Assembly (NCBI RefSeq): GCF_900473935.1
Contig: NZ_UCNN01000011.1
Coordinates: 20,229-84,228 of the forward strand
DNA from: Synechococcus sp. UW105
Lineage (GTDB): Bacteria; Cyanobacteriota; Cyanobacteriia; PCC-6307; Cyanobiaceae
DNA length: 64,000 nucleotides
Direction: 5' to 3'
The notes under the pieces are model-generated. The model was given only the letters and a program-made list of their open reading frames with translations. It did no database searches and was not told the DNA's origin. The translations under genes were made by a program, and so were the position numbers. This document shows, piece after piece, positions 34,952 to 43,331 of this stretch (positions are counted from its first letter, which is position 1; every line of letters starts with the position of its first letter).

Positions 34952-35860
34952 ATGGCCCTGAGGCTGGATGGCAAGCAGCTCGCCTCTGAGCTGGAAACGC
35001 GACTGCGCCAGGAGATCGAGTCTGGGATCTCACAGGCGGGCCGTCCGCCAGGCCTCGCTGTCCTGCGGGTGGGCGACGACCCCGCCAGTGGGGTGTACGT
35101 GGCCAACAAAGAAAAGGCCTGTGCCCGGATCGGTGTTGCCAGCTATGGATCCCACCTGCCAGCAAGCAGTTCTCAGGCTGAGGTGGCTGCGGCGATTGCA
35201 GCCCTCAACGCCGATGATCGGGTCGACGGCATCTTGTTGCAGCTTCCATTGCCGGGAGGGCTAGAAGATGGACCGCTGTTAGAGCAGATTGATCCTGACA
35301 AGGATGCCGACGGTCTCCATACGCTGAATCTCGGCCGTCTGCTCAAAGGACAGACGGGGCCGCGCAGCTGCACACCTGCCGGGGTGATGGCCCTTTTGGC
35401 TCGACATCAGTTCTCGTTAGAAGGCAAACGGGCCGTGGTGGTGGGTCGCAGCATCCTGGTAGGTCAGCCCATGGCTCTAATGCTGCAGGCCGCCAATGCC
35501 ACCGTGAGCGTGGCCCACTCCCGCACCAAGGATCTGGAGGCGATGACTAGGCAGGCCGATGTGCTGGTTGTGGCGGCCGGCAAACCACGCATGATCGGGG
35601 CTGAGCATGTGCGTCCAGGCGCGGTGGTGGTGGATGTGGGCATCCATCGCCTGCCAAGGGCGGCTGATGCCCCTGAAGGCACCAAGGCCAAGCTCTGTGG
35701 CGATGTGCGTGCTGAGGAACTGGAGGAGATCGCATTGGCCCTCTCGCCTGTACCTGGAGGTGTCGGCCCGATGACCGTGACCATGCTGCTGGTGAACACG
35801 GTGGTGGCTTGGTGCCGTCGTCATGGCCTTGACCACGGCCTGGAAGATCTGGTGGTCTGA
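34952..35860 (+). CDS. folD: Bifunctional methylenetetrahydrofolate dehydrogenase/cyclohydrolase
   Basis: Interconverts methylene-, methenyl- and 10-formyl-THF. The protein has 302 residues from ATG 34952 (an in-frame ATG lies at 34925). It carries the catalytic Tyr-Lys motif [13 protein letters not shown], the signatures [12 protein letters not shown] and [15 protein letters not shown], and the NADP-site motif [16 protein letters not shown]. It leads the folD-crtE-DUF212-helicase series. It joins the cyclo-ligase at 6444-7091 in the one-carbon pathway, although they are not linked in an operon. Confidence 0.96.
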   Translation: MALRLDGKQLASELETRLRQEIESGISQAGRPPGLAVLRVGDDPASGVYVANKEKACARIGVASYGSHLPASSSQAEVAAAIAALNADDRVDGILLQLPLPGGLEDGPLLEQIDPDKDADGLHTLNLGRLLKGQTGPRSCTPAGVMALLARHQFSLEGKRAVVVGRSILVGQPMALMLQAANATVSVAHSRTKDLEAMTRQADVLVVAAGKPRMIGAEHVRPGAVVVDVGIHRLPRAADAPEGTKAKLCGDVRAEELEEIALALSPVPGGVGPMTVTMLLVNTVVAWCRRHGLDHGLEDLVV

Positions 35861-35929
35861 TCCGATCTGTGTCCAGACCTGGTGAGTTGGCGCTTGGCCT
35901 GAGAGAATCCGGCCAGCTTTGTTCTCCCC

Positions 35930-36883
35930 ATGACCGCCGCGGCGACCAGTCCCGAGAGCGCCCGGTCAGGGTCTGATCAGAAGGCTTTTGATTTCAAGGC
36001 CTACCTCGCGGCTCAGAAGCAGATGGTGGAGGCTGCCCTTGACGACTCTCTCGGCCCGGAAAAGCCTGAGTCCCTTCGGGAAGCCATGCGCTACTCGCTG
36101 TTAGCCGGAGGAAAGCGCCTGAGGCCGATTCTCTGCTTGGCGGCTTGCGAGCTGGCAGGCGGTGATCCGCAGTTGGCGATGCCAACTGCGGTGGCACTGG
36201 AGATGATCCACACCATGTCGTTGATCCATGACGATCTTCCGGCGATGGACAACGATGACCTCCGGCGAGGCCGGCCGACCAATCACAAGGTCTATGGCGA
36301 TGCTGTGGCGATTCTTGCCGGTGATGCCTTGCTCACCCGCGCTTTCGAGATGGTCTCCCTGCGCAGTCCAGGGGTGCCTTCCGACCGTCTCCTCAAGGTG
36401 GTGGGTGAGCTCTCCTTGGTGGCTGGTGCCCCAGGCTTGGTGGGCGGGCAAGTGGTCGATCTGGAATGCGAGGGCAAACAGGTTGACCTTGAAACTCTGG
36501 AATACATCCATCTGCATAAGACCGGCGCCTTGCTCAAGGCCTGTGTGATTACCGGTGCACTGATTGGTGGTGCAGATGATGCACAGTTGGATTGCCTGCG
36601 GACCTATGCCCGGGGCATCGGCTTGGCTTTCCAGATCGTTGACGACATCCTTGACGTAACGGCCAGCAGCGATGTGCTCGGGAAAACCGCCGGCAAGGAC
36701 TTGATTGCGGACAAGACCACCTATCCCAAGCTGCTGGGTCTCGAGGAGTCTCGACAGGGTGCCAAGACCCTGATCCAGGAGGCCAAGGGTTCGTTAGCAG
36801 CCTTTACGCACTCCGGTGCGGGAGCGGGACAGGAAGCTCCCCTGCTGGCGCTTGCCGATTATGTGATCGGGCGCGACCGTTAA
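35930..36883 (+). CDS. crtE: Geranylgeranyl diphosphate synthase
   Basis: Polyprenyl synthase making the C20 precursor of carotenoids, the phytyl tail of chlorophyll and quinones. The 317-residue protein has the first aspartate-rich motif [19 protein letters not shown] and the second, [19 protein letters not shown]. It feeds the pathway in which CrtL acts. It lies 69 bases after folD and 2 bases before the DUF212 gene. Confidence 0.95.
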   Translation: MTAAATSPESARSGSDQKAFDFKAYLAAQKQMVEAALDDSLGPEKPESLREAMRYSLLAGGKRLRPILCLAACELAGGDPQLAMPTAVALEMIHTMSLIHDDLPAMDNDDLRRGRPTNHKVYGDAVAILAGDALLTRAFEMVSLRSPGVPSDRLLKVVGELSLVAGAPGLVGGQVVDLECEGKQVDLETLEYIHLHKTGALLKACVITGALIGGADDAQLDCLRTYARGIGLAFQIVDDILDVTASSDVLGKTAGKDLIADKTTYPKLLGLEESRQGAKTLIQEAKGSLAAFTHSGAGAGQEAPLLALADYVIGRDR

Positions 36884-36885
36884 CC

Positions 36886-37401
36886 ATGGCAATCCCGCTC
36901 TTGGTCACCCTTTCCAGTTCGGCGCAGTTGCTCGATAACGGCGTTTTGGTCTGGGGCCTTGTCGCCTGTGGTCTGGCCCAGCTCTCCAAGCTTCTGATCG
37001 AACTTGTCGTGCATCGCCGCTGGCGACCTGCCGTCTTGATCGAAACCGGTGGCATGCCCTCCAGTCACTCAGCTTTAGTCACAGGAACCGCAGCCGGGGT
37101 GGGATGGCAGAACGGGTTCAATGACCCTGTGTTTGCCTTGGCTGTCACGGTCGCGTTCGTGGTGATGTACGACGCCAGCGGTATCCGTCGTGCGGCCGGG
37201 TTCACAGCGGCACGCGTCAATGCCTTGCCAGACAGCAGCTGGGACACTCTCCCCGAGAAACCCCTCAAGGAGACTCTTGGCCATTCCCGCCTCGAGGTGC
37301 TGGTGGGCAGCCTGTTCGGACCGCTCATCGCTCTGCCAGGTCTGGCCTGGGCAGGTTCGCCTCTGGAGTTGGCCCAACGGATCGGCCAGGCGCTCGGGTG
37401 A
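36886..37401 (+). CDS. Divergent PAP2 family membrane protein (DUF212)
   Basis: A 171-residue membrane protein with the DUF212 signature ETGGMPSSHSALVTGTAAGVGW and YDASGIRRAAG, a divergent acid-phosphatase-type site. It is next to crtE; a role on isoprenoid or lipid phosphates is plausible but unproven. Its TGA overlaps the helicase GTG (GTGA). Confidence 0.87.
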   Translation: MAIPLLVTLSSSAQLLDNGVLVWGLVACGLAQLSKLLIELVVHRRWRPAVLIETGGMPSSHSALVTGTAAGVGWQNGFNDPVFALAVTVAFVVMYDASGIRRAAGFTAARVNALPDSSWDTLPEKPLKETLGHSRLEVLVGSLFGPLIALPGLAWAGSPLELAQRIGQALG

Positions 37402-38885
37402 GTGCTCCTCAGGACTTTGCTGGTGATCTGACGGCCGATCAGTGTGAGGCCGCGGCTGCATTCGAGCGATGGCTCAAGCAGTCTGATCACGGTGTTCCCT
37501 TCGTGCTCAGTGGTTTCGCCGGTAGCGGCAAGACCTTCCTTTCCATGCGATTGCTGCGCATGGTGGAAGCCACAGGGCTGTGTTGGACGGTCGTGGCCCC
37601 GACGCATAAGGCGGTGGGGGTTCTTCGTCAGGCCCTGGCCTTGGAGGGCTTGCAACCCACCTGGTATCCCTCCACGATTCACCGGCTACTGCGACTGAAG
37701 CTCAAACGCCAGGGAGATCGGGAGCTGTGCGAATCCACCGAGCAGACCGCTTTTGCCCTGGAGCACCTTGGCCTTGTGCTCATCGATGAGGCTTCGATGA
37801 TCGACAGCTCGCTCTTGTCGATCGCTCTCCAGTGCGCCCATCCCTTTCGCACCCGGCTGGTGTTTGTCGGAGATCCGGCTCAGTTGCCTCCTGTAGGAGA
37901 AGCGGAGAGCCCGGTGTTTGGGATCGATCGGGCCGAGAAGGCCTGCCTGACTGAAGTGGTGCGTCATCAGGGACCGGTGCTGCAGCTGGCGAGCTGTCTC
38001 CGCGATGGTCGCTTGGCCTGCGAACGGCCGCCGTTCTTCGCCGACGTCAGCTCTGATGTTGGCAGTGTGTCCAGCCTGGATCGGGCTGATTGGTTGGCGC
38101 GGGCTCAGGCGGCCCTGAAGCAAGCCTCAGTCTGCGACAACCCCGATGCGGCACGCATCCTCTGCTGGACGAACCGCAGCCTGGAGCAATTGGTTCCCCA
38201 TGCCCGCAGGGCGATCCATGGCGCAATGGCAGACCAGATGCCGGTGCTTCCTGGCGAGGTCCTGATCACTCGCACCGCCGTGATGGCGCCGGCCTCCCGG
38301 GATGGTGCTGAAACCGGGGAGGAACCTGATCTGGTTTTGGGATCCAACCGCGAGCTGGTGGTTGAAGATGTCACTCCCGACCCTTGTGATCTGAGCGAAT
38401 TTGGCCTCAGCGATGCCGATCTCAATGCAGGCGGGCAGCTCTCACTCGATGGCCTAGGGACTCCTGTCATCAACACTCTCAATGCCCGTGTGCGTTGCGG
38501 TGAGCTCGAGCTCAGCTTGAGGTTGCTGCCGCCGGTGGGCAGTGAGGGCCGCCATCAGTTGGATCGGGTGCTGCAGCGGCTTCGCTCCCAGGCCAGGGAT
38601 GCCGGCAAACGTGATGGTCGTCTTCTTTGGCGTCGCTTCTTCTTGATTCGAGATGCCTTTGCGTCGCTCGGACCCGCCGCCGTGCTGACCGTTCACCGCA
38701 GTCAGGGCAGCAGCTTCGGCAACGTCTTCGTCGCTGATGATGTGTTCTGGCCCAAGGATCTGGCCCTACGCCGTCAACTTGTCTATGTGGCGGTGAGCCG
38801 CGCTCGCCATGGGGTCTGGATGGTGGGGCGGAGCAGTTCAGCTCCTGTGGTGGATCGCTGGCAGCAGGCGCTCAGTGCAGCATGA
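37398..38885 (+). CDS. RecD2-like ATP-dependent DNA helicase
   Basis: A 495-residue superfamily 1 helicase with Walker A GFAGSGKTFLSM, Walker B GLVLIDEASMID, motif III VFVGDPAQLPPVGE and C-terminal motif VLTVHRSQGSSFGNVFV with YVAVSRARHG. It lacks the RecB/RecC-binding features of full RecD and resembles the short viral-type RecD/Dda helicases. The start is GTG 37398, coupled to the DUF212 gene. Its last 14 bases overlap the GAP-family gene tail to tail. Confidence 0.87.
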   Translation: MSAPQDFAGDLTADQCEAAAAFERWLKQSDHGVPFVLSGFAGSGKTFLSMRLLRMVEATGLCWTVVAPTHKAVGVLRQALALEGLQPTWYPSTIHRLLRLKLKRQGDRELCESTEQTAFALEHLGLVLIDEASMIDSSLLSIALQCAHPFRTRLVFVGDPAQLPPVGEAESPVFGIDRAEKACLTEVVRHQGPVLQLASCLRDGRLACERPPFFADVSSDVGSVSSLDRADWLARAQAALKQASVCDNPDAARILCWTNRSLEQLVPHARRAIHGAMADQMPVLPGEVLITRTAVMAPASRDGAETGEEPDLVLGSNRELVVEDVTPDPCDLSEFGLSDADLNAGGQLSLDGLGTPVINTLNARVRCGELELSLRLLPPVGSEGRHQLDRVLQRLRSQARDAGKRDGRLLWRRFFLIRDAFASLGPAAVLTVHRSQGSSFGNVFVADDVFWPKDLALRRQLVYVAVSRARHGVWMVGRSSSAPVVDRWQQALSAA

Positions 38886-39558
38886 GGCCGCTGAGACCTT
38901 GCCAGACCAGATAGCCACCCAGGGCCAGGCTGACGCCACTTACGACGAATTCACCTCGGGCAAACAGCAGCTGTTTGCCCTTCTCGAGAAGGGGCAGCAC
39001 CTTCTGGCGACTCACCACCACAGCCATCAGCGGCAGCATCAGCATCAGGCTGGCCCCGGCGGTGAATGCAATCAGCCCAATAACCTCTTGCCAGGTGGGT
39101 AGTTGCGCCGCAAGCACCACAGCGGCTGATTTGGCAAACAGGAACAGATCATCGGGGCTGGCAACCTCGGTGAGTGCTCCCAGCCCGATCAAGAGGGGCA
39201 GGGGCATCGCCACAAAGCGGTCGATGCTGCGTGTCCAGGTGGGTGGATTATCACCATCGGCAAGGCTGCGCAGCAGCTCCTTCACGCCGATGGCGATCAG
39301 GGCACCGCCGGCCAGAAGGTCCAGTCCTATGCGGTGCTGGGATCCTTGCGTCATGTCAAGCACCAGGGTGTGTCCAACTGTGAGCAGAAGGCTCACTGTG
39401 GCCAGTGTTGTGACCACCCAGCCGGCGACAAACCATCCGCCTCGCTTTAGCGGGTTCGGTCCCAACAGCAGCAGCAGCAGCACTGACACATGAATGGGTG
39501 AGAGGCTGATTCCCGTGCCGTAGGCGAGTAGCTCAGCCCAGAGGGTGGTGTCGCTCAT
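38872..39558 (-). CDS. GAP family membrane protein (LysE-like)
   Basis: A 228-residue protein with about six hydrophobic segments from ATG 39558 (MSDTTLWAEL). Early YGTGISLSPIHVSVLLLLLLG and middle PLLIGLGALTEVASPDD match the GAP (Sap/LysE-related) family, thought to export small molecules such as glycopeptidolipid precursors in mycobacteria; the cyanobacterial role is unknown. An upstream in-frame extension to 39597 reads through a hairpin and is unlikely to be translated. Confidence 0.75.
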   Translation of the reverse strand: MSDTTLWAELLAYGTGISLSPIHVSVLLLLLLGPNPLKRGGWFVAGWVVTTLATVSLLLTVGHTLVLDMTQGSQHRIGLDLLAGGALIAIGVKELLRSLADGDNPPTWTRSIDRFVAMPLPLLIGLGALTEVASPDDLFLFAKSAAVVLAAQLPTWQEVIGLIAFTAGASLMLMLPLMAVVVSRQKVLPLLEKGKQLLFARGEFVVSGVSLALGGYLVWQGLSGLMLH

Positions 39559-39578
39559 CGCCTGGGAAATGCTCTGAT

Positions 39579-39604
39579 GACGCTGATGCTGACGCATCAG
39601 CGTC
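39579..39604. promoter_or_regulatory. Perfect 11-base inverted repeat
   Basis: GACGCTGATGC (39579-39589) and GCATCAGCGTC (39594-39604) flank a 4-base loop. It lies between the histidine-phosphatase stop and the GAP-protein start, both on the minus strand. There is no T run on the minus strand and only TTT on the plus strand, so it may be a weak terminator, an mRNA-end stabiliser or a protein-binding dyad. Confidence 0.65.
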
Positions 39605-39623
39605 TTTGAAATCGTTGGTCTGC

Positions 39624-40214
39624 TCAGAAACAGCCATCAGCGGGGGCATTCCAACGGCTCACGGCTCGGTGATGGTGCTCATACCCCAGCACGCAGATTG
39701 AACCGGTGGCGAGGCGGAAGAGCCCACCCCCGCTCGCACCGAGTCCTAACCAGCAGCCTGTTAGGGCCCTGAGCAGATGGCCATGGGCGAAAAGGGCTAC
39801 ATCACCGTCCCCTTTCTCGGCCATCGCCTGGTCAATCACCTGCTCGCATCGTGTTTGCACACCTGCTGCATCCTCTCCGCCTGGGCAGCCATGGCTCCAG
39901 ATTGACCAATCGGGGACTGACCGCTGGATTTGCGTCGTTGTCAGGCCCTCATAGTCGCCGTAGTTCCACTCAACCAGCCCTTGCAACACTTGCGCTCGGG
40001 AGCTCAAGCCAGCGATTTCGCAGGTGCGCTGTGCCCGTTGAAGCGGTGAGGTGAACACCGCCGCGAAGGTCACGTTCGGCAAGACCCTGGCCAGTTTCCT
40101 GGCCTCAGCTTCTCCTTCAGGCAACAGCGGTAGATCGGTCTTGCCGGTGTGTCGGCCGTTGAGGGCCCACTCGGTTGCCCCATGACGCAGCAACCAGAGC
40201 TGGCGTTCCTGCAT
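39624..40214 (-). CDS. Histidine phosphatase family protein (phosphoglycerate-mutase-like)
   Basis: A 196-residue protein with the phospho-His motif LLRHGATEWALNGRHTGKTDLPL near the N-terminus, the FTSPLQRAQRTCEIAG loop, WNYGDYEG and the second catalytic His in ALFAHGHLLRAL. It is a phosphatase of the branch containing cobalamin and sugar phosphatases rather than a glycolytic mutase. Proximity to cobB makes an alpha-ribazole phosphatase-like role conceivable, but acyP lies between and the evidence is weak. Confidence 0.88.
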   Translation of the reverse strand: MQERQLWLLRHGATEWALNGRHTGKTDLPLLPEGEAEARKLARVLPNVTFAAVFTSPLQRAQRTCEIAGLSSRAQVLQGLVEWNYGDYEGLTTTQIQRSVPDWSIWSHGCPGGEDAAGVQTRCEQVIDQAMAEKGDGDVALFAHGHLLRALTGCWLGLGASGGGLFRLATGSICVLGYEHHHRAVSRWNAPADGCF

Positions 40215-40222
40215 GCTGCGTC

Positions 40223-40573
40223 TCAGTATTTGATCTCGAACCAGTCATCGCCGGTGACGGGCAGCTGGCTTAGGCGCACCATCCGCACCTGAGCGGTGCA
40301 AGTGCCGCGCTCACACCAGAGGCGCAGTTCATTCAGTTTGTAGCTGGATCCCTCAGCCTGCACTTCCACTCTGCCGTCATTGAGATTGCGCACCCAACCG
40401 CAAAGACTCAGCTCTGTGGCCCGGCGACAACAAGCACTTCGGAAGCCGACGCCCTGGACGTCCCCTTCCACCATTAGTCGCCAGCGTTCTCTGAGCTCCT
40501 GCGATCGGGGCTTCTGCCGGGAGATGAAGCGACTTTGCTCCTCGCCGTTGCGGTTTCGACTGCGGCGCGCCAT
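40223..40573 (-). CDS. Acylphosphatase
   Basis: The acylphosphatase domain occupies the C-terminal 90 residues: WRLMVEGDVQGVGFRS (catalytic Arg), then LCGWVRNLNDGRVEVQAEG (catalytic Asn). I used ATG 40573 (116 residues) because the domain's first beta strand (RWRLMVEG) must be included. ATG 40474, which overlaps the cobB stop (TAATG), would cut that strand. The start at 40573 overlaps the cobB coding region by 100 bases, with about 28 basic residues before the domain. Confidence 0.75.
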   Translation of the reverse strand: MARRSRNRNGEEQSRFISRQKPRSQELRERWRLMVEGDVQGVGFRSACCRRATELSLCGWVRNLNDGRVEVQAEGSSYKLNELRLWCERGTCTAQVRMVRLSQLPVTGDDWFEIKY

Positions 40574-41943
40574 CGGCATGAGATCGTCCAGCATCCGCCC
40601 CAGTGGAGGTGTACCCAGCTGGCGTGAAGTCTTGGGTGATTCCATCCCTCTCTCCGTCGAGGCACTTGCCACCCTTCAACCTGCCAAAGGGACTCCAGAT
40701 TGCCAACAGATCCTGCAGACAGTTTGCTGTCGATGGCATCCGGACTGTCTGCAGTCAGCTTCCAGCGATGGAATTCATGCCCGGTCAGGACATCACCGCG
40801 GCGAAGAAGCAGTCCATCTTGATCGGCCTGGAGCTTGCGGTATCCCACCTGAAGTTGCCCCTTCTGGGCATGAAAGGGCAGCACTCCTGCCATCGCGTGG
40901 GCCTCACCCTCCTCATCAGTCAGGCTCTGTCCCATCAAAAGCATGCCACCGCATTCGGCGTAGATCGGCTTCTGCCCAACCCATTGTCGCAAGCCCTCGA
41001 GACTGAGTTTGCACTGGCTCAGATCTCTGGCATGCAGTTCGGGGAATCCTCCCGGCAGGATCAAGCCCTGAGCTTCAGCAGGTGGTGGTTCGTCTGCGAG
41101 TGGTTGCCAAGGCAGAACAGGCATTGCTAGGGCATCTAACCAGTCCTGCATCTCCGGGTAGCGGAAATGAAAGGCTTGGTCCATGGCCACAGCCACTGGG
41201 ATCGGTTCCAGGGCTGCGCTCTGGGGCTGGCGTTCCATCTGCTGGTGCACCGGGTCGGGCCCGAGCACAGGGGCTTGAAGCAGCGGCAGCAGCGCGTTGA
41301 GGTCGAGGTGATCCTCTGCCAGCTTTGCCCAGGCGCCTAGCCGTTGCCGGAAGCTTTCGATCTCATGGGCGGGAGCGAGGCCAAGGTGCCGGCTGGGCAG
41401 GCTGAGCTCCACAGTGCGTGGCAGGCATCCCAGCAGCGGGACGCCGATGCCATCGAGCACGTCTTGCATCAGCTGCCTGTGCCGGGGGGTGCTCACGCGA
41501 TTGAGCACCACGCCGGCCAGGTTCAGCTTGGGGTCATGAAGCTGAAAGCCTCGCACCAGTGCCGCTAGGGATTGGGCCTGGCCGCCCGCATCCACGACCA
41601 GCACCACGGGGAGTTCCAGAAGCCTGGCCACGGCAGCACTGCTGCCCTCACTGGTGGGGCCGATGCCGTCGTAGAGGCCCATCACCCCTTCCACGAGGCA
41701 AAGCTCTGCGCGCCCGCCATGACCATGGAAGCTGTCACGGACCCAGGCTTCTCCGCAGAGGGGCAGATCCAGGTTTCGGCAGGAACGTTCAGCTGCCGCC
41801 GTCAGCAACTGCGGGTCGAGATAGTCGGGGCCAACCTTGAACGGCTGCAGACTTTTGCCGCGACTTCGGGCGTAGGCGATCAGGCTCAGGCTGAGCAGTG
41901 TTTTGCCGCTGCCACTGGCTGGAGCAGCGATCAGACAGGCCAT
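40474..41943 (-). CDS. cobB: Cobyrinate a,c-diamide synthase
   Basis: Amidates the a and c side chains of cobyrinate in (pseudo)cobalamin synthesis. The 489-residue protein has an N-terminal ATP loop APASGSGKTLLSLSLI and GVMGLYDG, and a C-terminal glutaminase half with ILPGGFPELHARDLS and the nucleophile Cys in PIYAECGGMLLMGQ. The family end motif ASWVHLHWGG is followed by about 36 extra Arg/Ser-rich residues that overlap the acylphosphatase gene, so the C-terminus may be an extension fixed by the shared DNA. It is 41 bases downstream of opcA. Confidence 0.93.
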   Translation of the reverse strand: MACLIAAPASGSGKTLLSLSLIAYARSRGKSLQPFKVGPDYLDPQLLTAAAERSCRNLDLPLCGEAWVRDSFHGHGGRAELCLVEGVMGLYDGIGPTSEGSSAAVARLLELPVVLVVDAGGQAQSLAALVRGFQLHDPKLNLAGVVLNRVSTPRHRQLMQDVLDGIGVPLLGCLPRTVELSLPSRHLGLAPAHEIESFRQRLGAWAKLAEDHLDLNALLPLLQAPVLGPDPVHQQMERQPQSAALEPIPVAVAMDQAFHFRYPEMQDWLDALAMPVLPWQPLADEPPPAEAQGLILPGGFPELHARDLSQCKLSLEGLRQWVGQKPIYAECGGMLLMGQSLTDEEGEAHAMAGVLPFHAQKGQLQVGYRKLQADQDGLLLRRGDVLTGHEFHRWKLTADSPDAIDSKLSAGSVGNLESLWQVEGWQVPRRREGWNHPRLHASWVHLHWGGCWTISCRWRAAVETATARSKVASSPGRSPDRRSSENAGD

Positions 41944-41984
41944 GGATGGCAGGGGGCATTGAGCGGCATCCCGCCGAAGGCGGA

Positions 41985-43268
41985 TCAGTGAAGCAGCTTG
42001 GCAGCTAGCGGTGCGGCCGCTGCCAGCAATGGGGTGGTGGTGTCATGACCACCCTCGAGAAGCCTGGCGACATCCGCTTCCACAGGGCTGTGCTGAACCG
42101 GTACCACCTCCTCAATCAATTCCATGCTGGCCATGCCGCCAGCTTCAAGGCGCATGCATCCTCCGGATTCAGCACAGAGGATCACACAGGCGGCGGGTTG
42201 ATGATCCGGCTGGCAGATCAGACGCATGCCCACGATCTGACCGGGGTGGATGCTGGGTTGTCCCATGGATACCGGTGCAACCCGCATCTTCACTGATGCG
42301 CCATCGCTCCGGCTAAAGGCGGCGGTAATGACTCCATTGCTTTCAGGCTCGCTACTGCCGAGCTCCCAGCCGAGTCGATCGGCGATCCATGCAGCCAGTA
42401 GCAGCCCTTGTACGGGATGCTCTCCTTCCACATCGATGTCGAGCTGCACCACATGGCCGAGGGCATTGCGCCGCTGCGGAGGGTCAAACACCATCGCCAA
42501 GGTTTCCCTCCACCCGCGCAGGCGCAGCCAATTGAGGTCATTCACTGATTGCCCAGCCTCGATGCGCTCCCGCAGCAGATTGAGGCAGTGGTGAGGTTGG
42601 CCCAGGGCTGAATCAAAAATCAATCTCCGGGGTGCGATGGCGAGACGCTCCAGCAGCTCTGGGGCTTCATCGAGGCTGCCGTTCCACCACACCCAGGAGG
42701 GCAGGTCTTCAGGCAGGAGGGGCTGAAGGATCGTGAGCCCTTGGGTGAGAGCGGCGTGGCCACCGCGGAGCACCACAACATCGCCGCAAGCTGCCGTGCC
42801 GCCGCCCTCTTCGGGAAGGGGACAGTAGGCGGCGACAAGCGTTTCAAGGGGGTGGCTCTCATCCAGACTTGGCGCCAGGGTGATCAGCCGACGCGGACGC
42901 AGGGTGCTGACGGAGGCATCCACATGTTGGCCGCGCAAATCTTCGGCCTGTTCGTCCCCGTTCAGATTGCCAAGGGCTTGCCCCACGCTGGCGGTGAGTG
43001 GGGGTGTGGTCAGGGGCAGATCGCTGTCTCTCACCACCTGGCGTGCCGCTGTGATCACCTCGTCGCGCTGCACACCTGTGATCGGACCGTTGATCCGTCC
43101 GGTGCGGACCAATTGCTGCTCAACCCAGGCCGGTTGCCATACCAGTAGGCAGAAGGTATGGGCCCCCTGGCTAGTGGGCTGATCCTTTGCCCAGAGCTGC
43201 TCGAGGTAGGCGGGAATCTCTGAGGGGGGAAGCTCCAGGGGGGTTTGGAGGGTGAGCTGGGGAGACAT
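41985..43268 (-). CDS. opcA: Glucose-6-phosphate dehydrogenase assembly protein OpcA
   Basis: A 427-residue protein of the OpcA family, a cyanobacterial redox-sensitive activator needed for full activity of glucose-6-phosphate dehydrogenase. Recognised by position directly after zwf (63 bases), by length and by family stretches such as RRLITLAPSLDESHPLETLVAAYCPLP and LPSWVWWNGSLDEAPELLERLA. Together with zwf it opens the oxidative pentose phosphate pathway, the main night-time NADPH source. Confidence 0.93.
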   Translation of the reverse strand: MSPQLTLQTPLELPPSEIPAYLEQLWAKDQPTSQGAHTFCLLVWQPAWVEQQLVRTGRINGPITGVQRDEVITAARQVVRDSDLPLTTPPLTASVGQALGNLNGDEQAEDLRGQHVDASVSTLRPRRLITLAPSLDESHPLETLVAAYCPLPEEGGGTAACGDVVVLRGGHAALTQGLTILQPLLPEDLPSWVWWNGSLDEAPELLERLAIAPRRLIFDSALGQPHHCLNLLRERIEAGQSVNDLNWLRLRGWRETLAMVFDPPQRRNALGHVVQLDIDVEGEHPVQGLLLAAWIADRLGWELGSSEPESNGVITAAFSRSDGASVKMRVAPVSMGQPSIHPGQIVGMRLICQPDHQPAACVILCAESGGCMRLEAGGMASMELIEEVVPVQHSPVEADVARLLEGGHDTTTPLLAAAAPLAAKLLH

Positions 43269-43331
43269 GGGAGCCGAAAAGAAGGGGGCGGCGGAAACAG
43301 AGACTGGGGTGCTGAGAGTGCGAGGAGCGCC

